Assembly: GCA_002342225.1 (NCBI GenBank)
Contig: DDPO01000003.1
Coordinates: forward strand, 1 to 10,051
DNA: 10,051 bases
Reading direction: 5' to 3'
Origin: Bdellovibrionaceae bacterium UBA2466
GTDB taxonomy: Bacteria; Bdellovibrionota; FAC87; UBA2466
A program made the position numbers and the translations under genes. Shown in pieces: positions 1 through 6,414 of this stretch. Numbering within the stretch: the stretch's first letter is position 1; each line of letters opens with the position of its first letter. Under the pieces are notes generated by a model. The model had not been told where the DNA came from. It did no database searches and saw only the letters and a program-made list of their open reading frames with translations.

Positions 1-105
1 TAAGCGAAGCGGGGAGCAGTTCCAATCCAACGGATCCCTAGTTGAACTCGCACGGTGGGGCCACTTCTCTCACAGTCAACTTCCCTGGGAAAGCTTTTCA
101 GGTTT

Positions 106-121
106 GTGAGGCCCACCTCAC
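106..121. terminator. GC-rich hairpin, possible terminator of an upstream gene
   Basis: GTGAGG (106-111) and CCTCAC (116-121) form a perfect 6-bp stem around a 4-base loop (CCCA). The sequence after it is GATTGATTGATTT, which is not a clean T-run, so a classical intrinsic terminator is only weakly supported. The position just after the end of an open plus-strand frame (TGA at 107-109 lies in the stem) would suit a terminator of whatever lies to the left. Confidence 0.25.
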
Positions 122-233
122 GATTGATTGATTTCCAAGAATCATCATTATGAAAAAGATATCGATGTTCACACTTGCCGATCAAAACTGACCAAAAAGA
201 TGCTTCAACGTACTGAGCGACACCCAGTCACTA

Positions 234-251
234 TGGGAAAAGCTGGGAAAA
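234..251 (+). repeat. Direct repeat TGGGAAAA x2, 10-bp period
   Basis: TGGGAAAA occurs at 234-241 and again at 244-251, so the copies start exactly ten bases apart, one helical turn. A related TGGGAAAG lies further left, at about 86-93. Spacing by one turn upstream of a promoter is typical of tandem activator or repressor contacts, but two 8-base A-rich copies can also arise by chance. Confidence 0.35.
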
Positions 252-287
252 AAGGCACTATCTAGAATCCAGCGATTAAATGTGTGC

Positions 288-304
288 TACATTACAAAAT
301 TGTA
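288..304 (+). promoter_or_regulatory. Candidate promoter -10 and overlapping dyad operator
   Basis: TACATT at 288-293 preceded by TGC gives an extended -10 shape (TG-N-TACATT); no good -35 hexamer lies 16-18 bases upstream. The perfect dyad TACAA-AA-TTGTA at 293-304 covers the place where transcription would begin, and it ends six bases before the AGGGG ribosome binding site. A dimeric repressor bound there would block the promoter, so autoregulation of the cluster is plausible. Both elements are read by eye and neither is strong alone. Confidence 0.3.
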
Positions 305-321
305 TCAAATAGGGGTGGGCG

Positions 322-558
322 GTGGCCGAAATTTTGCATCGTGACAAACGCGAGAGGTTTCTTTCTTTGGCAAACAAGCGGGTAAATCGCGCGATAAAGG
401 AAATTGCACTAGTCGGAAATCTTAGTAATCGTAGGAATTACGATTACAGCGAGGAGGAGGCAAGAAAAATTATCCGGACCTTACAAAGTGAGTTGGATCG
501 CGTCAAGCAAAACTTTCGCGTCGAAACTGAACTTCAGCGAAAAAAATTTGAGATTTAG
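322..558 (+). CDS. Small helical protein preceding the methyltransferase (78 aa)
   Basis: The start is GTG at 322, with AGGGG at 311-315 six bases upstream; an in-frame TAG at 310-312 rules out a longer form. The protein is highly charged and almost certainly all-helical: a basic N-terminal half (RDKRERFLSLANKRVNRAIK), a middle NLSNRRNYDYSEEEARKII stretch, and a C-terminal helix rich in E, K and R. The pattern 'ERF..LA.KRVN.A.K.I..IGNLSNR.NY.Y' resembles a small, widely scattered family of hypothetical proteins that I recall near methyltransferases and mobile DNA; its function is unknown. The stop codon lies one base before the methyltransferase ATG, so translation is probably coupled. A regulatory (control-protein-like) role is possible, but there is no clear helix-turn-helix. 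Coding status is supported by the RBS, the coupling and the family resemblance. Confidence 0.75.
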   Translation: MAEILHRDKRERFLSLANKRVNRAIKEIALVGNLSNRRNYDYSEEEARKIIRTLQSELDRVKQNFRVETELQRKKFEI

Positions 559-559
559 T

Positions 560-1573
560 ATGTCGATAACTTTAAAGGCCGGTGCCTTGTTTTCAGGAAT
601 TGGCGGGTTTTGTTTGGGGCTCGAGCGTTATGGAGTCGAAACATCATGGGCGGTAGAAAATGATCCAGCAGCAGTTGCCACCTACCAGAGGAACTTCTCT
701 TCAACGCGAATCGTTAGCGACGAGCATGGGCCGCTTAGTATTACTGACATCGACGTTGTGCGAGACAAATTGGAGCCAGTAGATATTTTGCATGCTGGGT
801 TTCCATGCCAAAGCTTTTCTACCGCTGGCGAAAGAAAGGGTTTTGCTGACCCAAGAGGAAGGCTGTTCTACGAAATCATTCGTATCGTTAACCAATTCGG
901 TGTTGATAGGCCCTCTGTCTTGATCTTGGAAAATTCCCCCTACCTTAGGTATGGGGAAGGAGGAGAGTGGTTCTTGGAGTTATCCAAGGAACTCAAGAAG
1001 GCGGGTTACTGGTTTCGTAACGAAAACGCTCATGAGGTGGATGCCTTTGACCATACAGATTTACCGCAAAGGAGAAATAGACTCTTTATGCTTGCTTTCA
1101 ACTATGACAGATTCAAGAATGGAAGAGTGAGTTTGGACCTAAAACACACAGAAGAAGTGAAAGATCTAGCAAGATTTATAGACTTTGAAGGTGCGGTCGG
1201 CGACGAGTACTACCTTAGTCCTGAAAATCGGTACTACAAGATGATCGCGGCAAAGTACATCGATAGGCGGCGTCTATATCAGTTAAGAAAGTATATGGTT
1301 AGAGTCAAAGAGCCCGGTGAGTGCCCTACTTTGACCGCAAACATGGGGCTTGGTGGGCACAACGTACCATTCTTGTTTGATGCGAAGGGCCTTAGAAGGT
1401 TAACCGAGTACGAGTGCCTGTCGTTGCAAGGGTTCCCGGCCTGGTTCGAATTCCCACCTGAAGTAATCCGCACAAAACGCTACCAGCAAGTGGGCAACTC
1501 AGTGGTACCAGCAGTCGTAGACATGATTGGAAAAGGCGTAGTCTGTAAACTCAAGAACGAGAGAGACAAATGA
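560..1573 (+). CDS. dcm: C5-cytosine DNA methyltransferase (Dcm/HhaI type)
   Basis: The 337-residue protein transfers a methyl group from S-adenosylmethionine to cytosine C5 in DNA. The conserved motifs appear in order: motif I FSGIGG (residues 11-16) for SAM binding; motif IV FPCQS with catalytic Cys83; motif VI LENS with Glu124 (usually ENV); motif VIII QRRNR (170-174); a target-recognition region at about 220-270 containing CPTLTANMGLGGHNVP; motif IX with LTEYECLSLQGFP (281-293); and motif X QQVGNSVVP (309-317). No motif is missing, so it should be active. Target sequence cannot be read from the protein. An in-frame ATG at 488 would add 24 residues, but these lie entirely inside the preceding gene and do not belong to the family; ATG 560 puts motif I at its normal distance from the N-terminus. 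Its stop overlaps the next start as ATGA. In this setting it is the self-protection half of a restriction system. The name dcm is by family; it is not the E. coli Dcm orthologue. Confidence 0.96.
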   Translation: MSITLKAGALFSGIGGFCLGLERYGVETSWAVENDPAAVATYQRNFSSTRIVSDEHGPLSITDIDVVRDKLEPVDILHAGFPCQSFSTAGERKGFADPRGRLFYEIIRIVNQFGVDRPSVLILENSPYLRYGEGGEWFLELSKELKKAGYWFRNENAHEVDAFDHTDLPQRRNRLFMLAFNYDRFKNGRVSLDLKHTEEVKDLARFIDFEGAVGDEYYLSPENRYYKMIAAKYIDRRRLYQLRKYMVRVKEPGECPTLTANMGLGGHNVPFLFDAKGLRRLTEYECLSLQGFPAWFEFPPEVIRTKRYQQVGNSVVPAVVDMIGKGVVCKLKNERDK

Positions 1574-3462
1574 CGAGTAGCATTGGGTGGAACCATCCTA
1601 TTGATGAGTCAGACCAGTGGGACGGATTTAACGATTCGGGAATTGAGCACTTCGCTGGGCGTCCGGTTCCCTATCTGGCACGCGAGGTCAATCAGAATTC
1701 TTATGATTCGCGGACCGAGGGACAAGTGATCGTTCGCTTCAACCGTAACACGGTTGAGACAAGTACAATTCCCCACTTAAGCGAATTAATAAACACGATC
1801 ACGCTTTGTCAGAAGGCTGCCGTCATTGAAAGTGAAAAGGCGAAAGTTTTTTTTCAACGAGCTCAGGAATTATTGGAACAAAAATCGATTTCCGTACTTT
1901 CAATTTCAGACCACAACACTAGAGGGATCGCTGGCCCCTGTAAAAACGGAACACCGTTTTTCGCCTTCATGAAAGCCCACGGCCAAAGCAAAAAAAACAA
2001 CTCTACAGAGCTTGGATCCTTTGGAATAGGGAAATTTGCGCCCTATGCTGTTTCAGATTTACGAACTGTATTTGTTTCCACAGTGTATTCAGACCCAGAA
2101 AAAGGGCCAACCAGACTAACTCAGGGTAAGTCGATTTTTATGTCTCACGACGACCAAGGGTCTGTACGGCGTCGTGGAGTTGGGTTTTGGGGCGTCAAAG
2201 AAAAATGTCAACCTGTTCCAGATGAAGGGTTCCTGTTACCGAATTGGCTTCAAAGAGGCGGCAGTGACCTTAGCCAAGCAGACATTGGTACAACGTTGTC
2301 GATATTAGGCTTCGATCCGTCACCCGGTTGGCAAGAAAGGATTGCCGCCTCCGTTGCCGAGAATTTCTTTGGTTCAATCGCAAATGGTTCGCTACGGGTA
2401 GAAATAGACAATCAAAAATATGTTCTCGCCCAAGAAACAATAAGGCAGTTTTTTTCGACTGAGAAAGTCCTAAACGTAATTAGGTCTGAGGAAAGGGAAC
2501 CCGAGCTGTTTTCAAATGCTCAACAATATTGGACAACCCTAAGTTCGCTTTCTGAGACAATTGTGGAAGAGAGCCAAACACAGAATCTAGGACTTTGCCG
2601 CCTAAGAATTAGACTTGGCGAGGGGTTACCCAAAAGAGTCTGTTTTCTTCGTAACGGGATGTTCATTTCTGACCAGATAGCATTACCAGGGTTAAAAAAT
2701 TTTAGTGACTTTAAAGATTTCGTTGCTGTCTTTGAGTGTATAGACCCATCGGGTATTGAGTTGCTGAGGGCTATGGAGCCTCCTCGTCATGATTCGTTCC
2801 AGTACGCTCGACTCGCATCGAAAGAAGACCAAAAGAGAGGAAAAAATGCACTGAGAGAAGTGGCTCAATGGATCCGAGACATGTTGAAACGACACGCCAA
2901 GGACCCGGTTGCAGAAGTTACTTCCCTTGATGAGCTCAAAGACTATTTTGCAGATGACGCTGACTTGAGCGACCGTAGCCTAGGTAATGAAGAGTCGAAC
3001 CCTAATGGAAAGATCGTCATACGGGCTCGACCCCTTACCGTTAAGCCGAGTCCGTTGATACTTGTAGGGAGGGAGTCAACTACAGACCTTGGTAATGTAG
3101 AAGGAGTGAGAGACGTTGCGGACGGAGGGATCGATTCTGAAAATGATGCCTCATCGCCAAAAGAGCAAGAACAAGGGCGGCAACGTGCTAGTGTTTCTTT
3201 AAACGGGCTTCGTGCTGTAACTACCTCGTCAAAATCTCGTCGGATCTCATTTACGCCCGCGCAAACTGGGTCTATATCAGTATCGGTTTTTGAAGCAGGA
3301 GCTGACAGCGACTATCCATTAATGCTCACAGATTGTTCAATTGGGGAGATAAAAGCGGGAAGGTTACAAATCGACATTCAGCGAGGCGAAAGACTCTCAA
3401 TTGACGTATCGTTCAAATCAGCATTTGACGGCGCATTGAAGGTAGTGGCTCATGAAGTTTGA
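1570..3462 (+). CDS. GHKL ATPase of the MORC/paraMORC type, RM-associated
   Basis: A 630-residue ATPase related to MutL, gyrase B and Hsp90. The Bergerat fold is plain: N-box REVNQNSYDS (38-47) with catalytic Glu39, Asn43 and Asp46; G1 box SDHNTRG (113-119); and G2 lid GSFGIGKFAPYA (149-160). A transducer-like S5 region follows at about 340-420, with RVCFLRNGMFIS (356-367). Residues about 425-470 are helical and acidic, about 500-550 a polar linker, and about 555-630 a predicted beta-sandwich (RRISFTPAQTGSISVSVFEA, later FDGALKVVA). Known family members are expected to dimerise on ATP binding and clamp or reorganise DNA-protein complexes. Linkage to a methyltransferase and to Z1, DUF4420 and AIPR genes marks it as the restriction-system branch rather than a MutL repair protein; there is no MutL endonuclease motif. 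The ATG overlaps the methyltransferase stop by four bases, so stoichiometry is probably coupled. Length is close to what I recall for the family. Confidence 0.9.
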   Translation: MTSSIGWNHPIDESDQWDGFNDSGIEHFAGRPVPYLAREVNQNSYDSRTEGQVIVRFNRNTVETSTIPHLSELINTITLCQKAAVIESEKAKVFFQRAQELLEQKSISVLSISDHNTRGIAGPCKNGTPFFAFMKAHGQSKKNNSTELGSFGIGKFAPYAVSDLRTVFVSTVYSDPEKGPTRLTQGKSIFMSHDDQGSVRRRGVGFWGVKEKCQPVPDEGFLLPNWLQRGGSDLSQADIGTTLSILGFDPSPGWQERIAASVAENFFGSIANGSLRVEIDNQKYVLAQETIRQFFSTEKVLNVIRSEEREPELFSNAQQYWTTLSSLSETIVEESQTQNLGLCRLRIRLGEGLPKRVCFLRNGMFISDQIALPGLKNFSDFKDFVAVFECIDPSGIELLRAMEPPRHDSFQYARLASKEDQKRGKNALREVAQWIRDMLKRHAKDPVAEVTSLDELKDYFADDADLSDRSLGNEESNPNGKIVIRARPLTVKPSPLILVGRESTTDLGNVEGVRDVADGGIDSENDASSPKEQEQGRQRASVSLNGLRAVTTSSKSRRISFTPAQTGSISVSVFEAGADSDYPLMLTDCSIGEIKAGRLQIDIQRGERLSIDVSFKSAFDGALKVVAHEV

Positions 3463-4282
3463 CAAAAACAAGGTTTTTCCCTATCCCGTGCTGCGACCGT
3501 ACAGCGACGACTATTTAAGAAGCGAGTTCCAAGTAGCTGTAGAGATGTCGACGGATGGCACAACTGTCGAAATGAGCCTTGCATTTCGAGTTTCATCTGA
3601 CGAACTGTCACAGGAGATTTTGAAGGGAAACGCGCAATATGTTGCGACAGTTGCGTGTCGTGAAACATATCACCGAAAAGTTAAAAGCTCGAAAGATAGT
3701 TCGTTTAATATCTGCTTTTCCGAGGGGCAACTTAGAGGCGAAATTCGTGTTGACGGCTTTATCGTCGCAATCAAGAAAATAGACGAATTTAAGTGCACAG
3801 ATATAAACCCAGAGTTTGGTAGAGAATCATTTCAATATACACCCGGTGATGTTTTGGCGCAGGTTGAAACAACTGTATTTTTTATTGACAAAGACCTATT
3901 CAAACCTGTGACCTCTGTCTTTGACCTTGTTAGCAAGGATTCGCTCGTCGCGGGTGAATGGCGTGTGAGCGTAGACGAGGACCACGTTCAGATACAAGTT
4001 CCACCCGATTTAAAACAGTCCATTGATAGTGCGCGAAACAGCGTCCCTCACAAGATTGTCCTTCTTAATTCAATCTATTTCAGCGCTGTGGTACACGTCA
4101 TACAGCACCTGAAAGATACGCATGATGATTACGAATCGAGAAAATGGAGTAGAGTCATTTTTAGACAGATCCACAATTTGGGTTTAGACATCGTTACAAC
4201 TGACGCTTATTTGTTGGCCCAGAGGTTAATGAAAAATCCGATGTTAGCCTTAAATCATTACGTACTTAAGGACCAAGAATGA
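3452..4282 (+). CDS. Unknown defence-cluster protein (276 aa)
   Basis: No enzyme motif is recognised. The ATG at 3452 overlaps the ATPase gene by 11 bases and the stop overlaps the next gene as ATGA, so it is an integral part of the operon. The N-terminus is a distinctive VFPYPVLRPYSDDY (8-21), followed by a long run of alternating hydrophobic residues that predicts beta strands through about residue 150. From about 205 (NSIYFSAVVHVIQHL) to the end it is helical. There is no signal peptide, no cysteine cluster and no membrane segment. I recall similar hypothetical proteins with the same opening motif in other defence-type operons but cannot assign a name. The beta-rich front half could be a protein- or DNA-binding scaffold that works with the ATPase; this is inference only. 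It is likely cytoplasmic. Confidence 0.85.
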   Translation: MKFDKNKVFPYPVLRPYSDDYLRSEFQVAVEMSTDGTTVEMSLAFRVSSDELSQEILKGNAQYVATVACRETYHRKVKSSKDSSFNICFSEGQLRGEIRVDGFIVAIKKIDEFKCTDINPEFGRESFQYTPGDVLAQVETTVFFIDKDLFKPVTSVFDLVSKDSLVAGEWRVSVDEDHVQIQVPPDLKQSIDSARNSVPHKIVLLNSIYFSAVVHVIQHLKDTHDDYESRKWSRVIFRQIHNLGLDIVTTDAYLLAQRLMKNPMLALNHYVLKDQE

Positions 4283-5013
4283 AATCTCAGAACTTACTTA
4301 TGTTTCGAGAACGTGTTGTTGCGCAGTTGAAAGCTAGTATTAAGGAGAATCTGGGTCGCTATAGAACTGGAGATTTCAACTTTGTTTTATCCGATGCTAC
4401 GAATTTATTAGATTGCGATAAAAAAATCGACTTAGCATTTGCTGAACAGGTAACTGCAAGCAGTGAGAATCAGAACGAACTTAATTGTTGCCTTGCTGTG
4501 TACAGAGCACTTCCTGGGTTAACTCCTTATCTCGCACGAGATGAGCGCCTATGGGTCTACCTAACTCACATTCATTTTTTAAACTATTCAAGAATTCGAT
4601 GGGAGATACCAGACGATGACGAGAGGGCAATATCGCATATAAAGACGCATTTCTTCGCGACGGGCGCTAGGGGTATTGAGCGTGATAACGCGATTTCACG
4701 ACTATGGTGGATGTCGTTGATCTGTAGCAGGGTAGAGCGTTTGAGCTTGGAGAGGACGCTACAAGTTTTCCTTCACCAATCAGACGTTCGAGCAAACATA
4801 GTGGAGCGTCCAACAACATCGCAGAATGTCAGCGTTCTCTCTTCTGTCATTGAAAAATTAGAGGAGTCGTACGCTACGGATAAAGCACTTTACGAGCGTG
4901 AGCGTTTTCGTTTGATGATGAAAGAGTTGAATTTAAAGGGCGGGATAAAACTCCTTGAAGTTCTAGACCTCAGCGAAGTCAAAAAACTTGTGACAGAGTG
5001 CGCGGATTCTTAA
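4279..5013 (+). CDS. DUF6339-like RM-associated protein (244 aa)
   Basis: A mostly helical cytoplasmic protein with no visible catalytic motif. The middle has AISRLWWMSLICSR (about 138-151), then FLHQSDVRANIVERPTTS (163-180), and the C-terminus has ERFRLMMKELNLKGGIKLLE followed by LDLSEVKKLV. The combination of a WW(M)-type helix, an 'H.SDVRANI.ERPT' segment and a GG-containing C-terminal turn matches what I recall as DUF6339, a family of unknown function; that assignment is from memory and unchecked. It overlaps the 276-aa gene by four bases (ATGA) and closes the plus-strand cluster. Its last codons form one arm of an inverted repeat shared with the convergent nuclease gene. Constant placement after the ATPase and the 276-aa gene suggests a structural subunit of the same complex. 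Confidence 0.8.
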   Translation: MKSQNLLMFRERVVAQLKASIKENLGRYRTGDFNFVLSDATNLLDCDKKIDLAFAEQVTASSENQNELNCCLAVYRALPGLTPYLARDERLWVYLTHIHFLNYSRIRWEIPDDDERAISHIKTHFFATGARGIERDNAISRLWWMSLICSRVERLSLERTLQVFLHQSDVRANIVERPTTSQNVSVLSSVIEKLEESYATDKALYERERFRLMMKELNLKGGIKLLEVLDLSEVKKLVTECADS

Positions 5014-5037
5014 TTACAGCTACTTACTTATTAAGAA
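5007..5037. terminator. Inverted repeat across the convergent stop codons
   Basis: TTCTTAAT (5007-5014) and ATTAAGAA (5030-5037) are perfect 8-bp arms around a 15-base loop. The left arm contains the TAA of the plus-strand cluster, the loop contains the TAA of the minus-strand nuclease, and only ten bases separate the two genes. The position suits a shared bidirectional terminator, but the stem is AT-rich with no T-run after it, so efficiency would be low; it may instead protect 3' ends or be chance. Confidence 0.3.
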
Positions 5038-6313
5038 CATCCTCTGGTCGCTTAGAATCAAGGTACGTTCCGTACGCTTCGTCCAGCTGTACGAGAAAGT
5101 CGATTATAGATCTAGAGCCAGTTAGCTCAACAAGCTTCAGTGTTTCACGCGCTAAAAGGAGTCCATTTACGGCAAGAAGTGGGTAGCTGTCTTCACTCAT
5201 TTCTAGCTGACTTCTTTCAGAAAAAAACGAAGTGGTCACATACGCTCCAATCCAACCTCTCTTTAGTCTCGCAACAGTCCTAGCTAAGTGAACCCCGTTC
5301 GTAGGAGTAGAATAGGCTTCGCACTTCGCTTGTCCAAGTACGATTATCGCTACCTTAGAAAAACCCGTACCGAGATCTAAGCGACCTACAAAATCAATGC
5401 CCCCATCCCCTGATGCTTTCGTAATCCATCCTTCGATATAGTTTCCTCCAGTCTGGCGAATTATGCTTGCAACGATTTTTGAAGCCAACAATTCAAAGTG
5501 ATGTTTTTTTTCACTATAGAACGAATAGATCGTTGCAAGGCACTTTTCTTCCAGCGACCCTGACTCTGGCAACTGATCAATCTTGCTTACAGCGCTAATT
5601 TTATAAACTCGGCGAATTACCTTATCACGGCAAATTTCGCCTTCTTCAACCCACTGTTGCCAACTTTTGGGGGCAAGTTTAAGCGTCTGGATGCAAGTTA
5701 AAGATGAGTCTCGTCGAGAAGAGATCCACTTCCATGAAAATAATTCGAATTCTCTTTTCATATCCAGCACATCGAACTCAAAGACGTAATTTGTGAAGTA
5801 ACCTATGTCTTTTTGGAACTGAGTCACTAGTTCGACGGATTTGAGCAACCCGACTCCTTGAAACTCTCGATTCCCTTTGATTCTGCTCCCAACTTTAACG
5901 CTCCTAAAAAAGACAAACGGTACGGCCTCGACTCTGCGTTCAAAAGTACTAGCCTTATGCATCACGAACTGATCCAAGACAGTTGAGTTTCCTGGAGATT
6001 TAGACGGATCTTTAAGCGATTTGTTGTCGCCGAAGTATTTGATGTATCCATTGTCCACATCAAACTCGTCTTGCCAAGGCGTATCCTTTGTACCCCTCTT
6101 GTGGGAGCTACTCGAAATTAAGATTGCTGGGACTCTTTCTCCTTCTTGAGTTTTGACTGCGCGGATAGGATTTATGCCCGCTTCAAGGAGTGCCTTGGTA
6201 TTACCCGGGGTATTGGTGTGGTGCAAAAGGTTCGGAAGTCCATCGATGATGGGTTCGTCTACAGAATTAGCGCTTGAGTACCTGTAGATAGTCCCGATAG
6301 TCAGCTCACTCAT
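5024..6313 (-). CDS. Restriction endonuclease, Mrr-type catalytic domain, C-terminal
   Basis: A 429-residue nuclease. The C-terminal domain (about 255-390) has the Mrr/PD-(D/E)XK signature: helix FELLASKIVASIIRQTGG (273-290) with Glu274, then SGDGGIDFVG (301-310) with Asp307, then LGQAK (326-330) with Gln328 and Lys330, giving the D...QxK core seen in Mrr and in MspJI/AspBHI-type enzymes. The large N-terminal part (about 20-240) includes PWQDEFDVDNGYIKYFGDNK (79-98), FVFFRSVKVGSRIKG (133-147) and GYFTNYVFEFDVLD (171-184); it is likely the DNA-recognition half and I recall it from other proteins annotated simply as restriction endonuclease. In MspJI-type enzymes the front half senses 5-methylcytosine; whether this one does is unknown. 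ATG 6313 is preceded by AGAGGA. It is separated from the AIPR gene by 101 bases and may have its own promoter. No truncation is seen and the catalytic residues are present. Confidence 0.87.
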   Translation of the reverse strand: MSELTIGTIYRYSSANSVDEPIIDGLPNLLHHTNTPGNTKALLEAGINPIRAVKTQEGERVPAILISSSSHKRGTKDTPWQDEFDVDNGYIKYFGDNKSLKDPSKSPGNSTVLDQFVMHKASTFERRVEAVPFVFFRSVKVGSRIKGNREFQGVGLLKSVELVTQFQKDIGYFTNYVFEFDVLDMKREFELFSWKWISSRRDSSLTCIQTLKLAPKSWQQWVEEGEICRDKVIRRVYKISAVSKIDQLPESGSLEEKCLATIYSFYSEKKHHFELLASKIVASIIRQTGGNYIEGWITKASGDGGIDFVGRLDLGTGFSKVAIIVLGQAKCEAYSTPTNGVHLARTVARLKRGWIGAYVTTSFFSERSQLEMSEDSYPLLAVNGLLLARETLKLVELTGSRSIIDFLVQLDEAYGTYLDSKRPEDVLNK

Positions 6314-6366
6314 ATTCCGTATCCTCTAAGAGCCGAGTGTATGACTCTTTGCTTTTTAAATAAGAT

Positions 6367-6372
6367 ATTATA
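6367..6372 (-). promoter_or_regulatory. Candidate -10 for the Mrr-type nuclease gene
   Basis: On the minus strand the 101-base gap (6314-6414) contains a consensus TATAAT at 6372-6367 in an AT-rich stretch. The hexamer 17 bases upstream is TCGAGC, only a 3/6 match to TTGACA. Transcription would start near 6360, giving a leader of about 47 bases to the ATG at 6313. The gap is the only substantial one within either cluster, which favours separate expression of the nuclease; the weak -35 keeps this tentative. Confidence 0.35.
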
Positions 6373-6414
6373 TTTCTTAGATTTGAATCGCTCGACGACT
6401 TTGACTTTTACATT

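Larger units (their letters stand above)
1..321. other. Gene-free upstream region
   Basis: No convincing coding region is seen here on either strand. The first three bases are TAA, and one plus-strand frame stays open from base 2 to a TGA at 107-109; either could be the tail of a neighbour outside the window, but 35 codons are too few to recognise. Visible structure: a GC-rich hairpin (106-121), three GATT units in a row (122-133), two copies of TGGGAAAA ten bases apart (234-241 and 244-251), and a perfect 5-bp-arm dyad (293-304) next to the ribosome binding site of the first gene. The stretch most likely holds the end of an upstream unit and the promoter of the methyltransferase cluster. Confidence 0.6.

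Noticed and set aside
12..38. tRNA T-arm-like string (AGTTCCAATCC) near the left edge
   Set aside because: The flanking bases do not form a 5-bp T stem, the loop has C where a purine is expected, and no acceptor or CCA end follows.
2..109. Open plus-strand frame from the window edge to TGA 107
   Set aside because: Only 35 codons with no recognisable protein features; it could be the tail of a gene outside the window but cannot be supported.
488..559. 24-codon N-terminal extension of the methyltransferase from ATG 488
   Set aside because: It lies wholly inside the 78-aa gene in another frame and would push motif I away from its usual position; ATG 560 follows the preceding stop by one base.
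4998..5186. 62-codon plus-strand frame over the end of the nuclease gene
   Set aside because: It is antisense to a clear coding region, has no ribosome binding site of note, and its composition is shadow-like.
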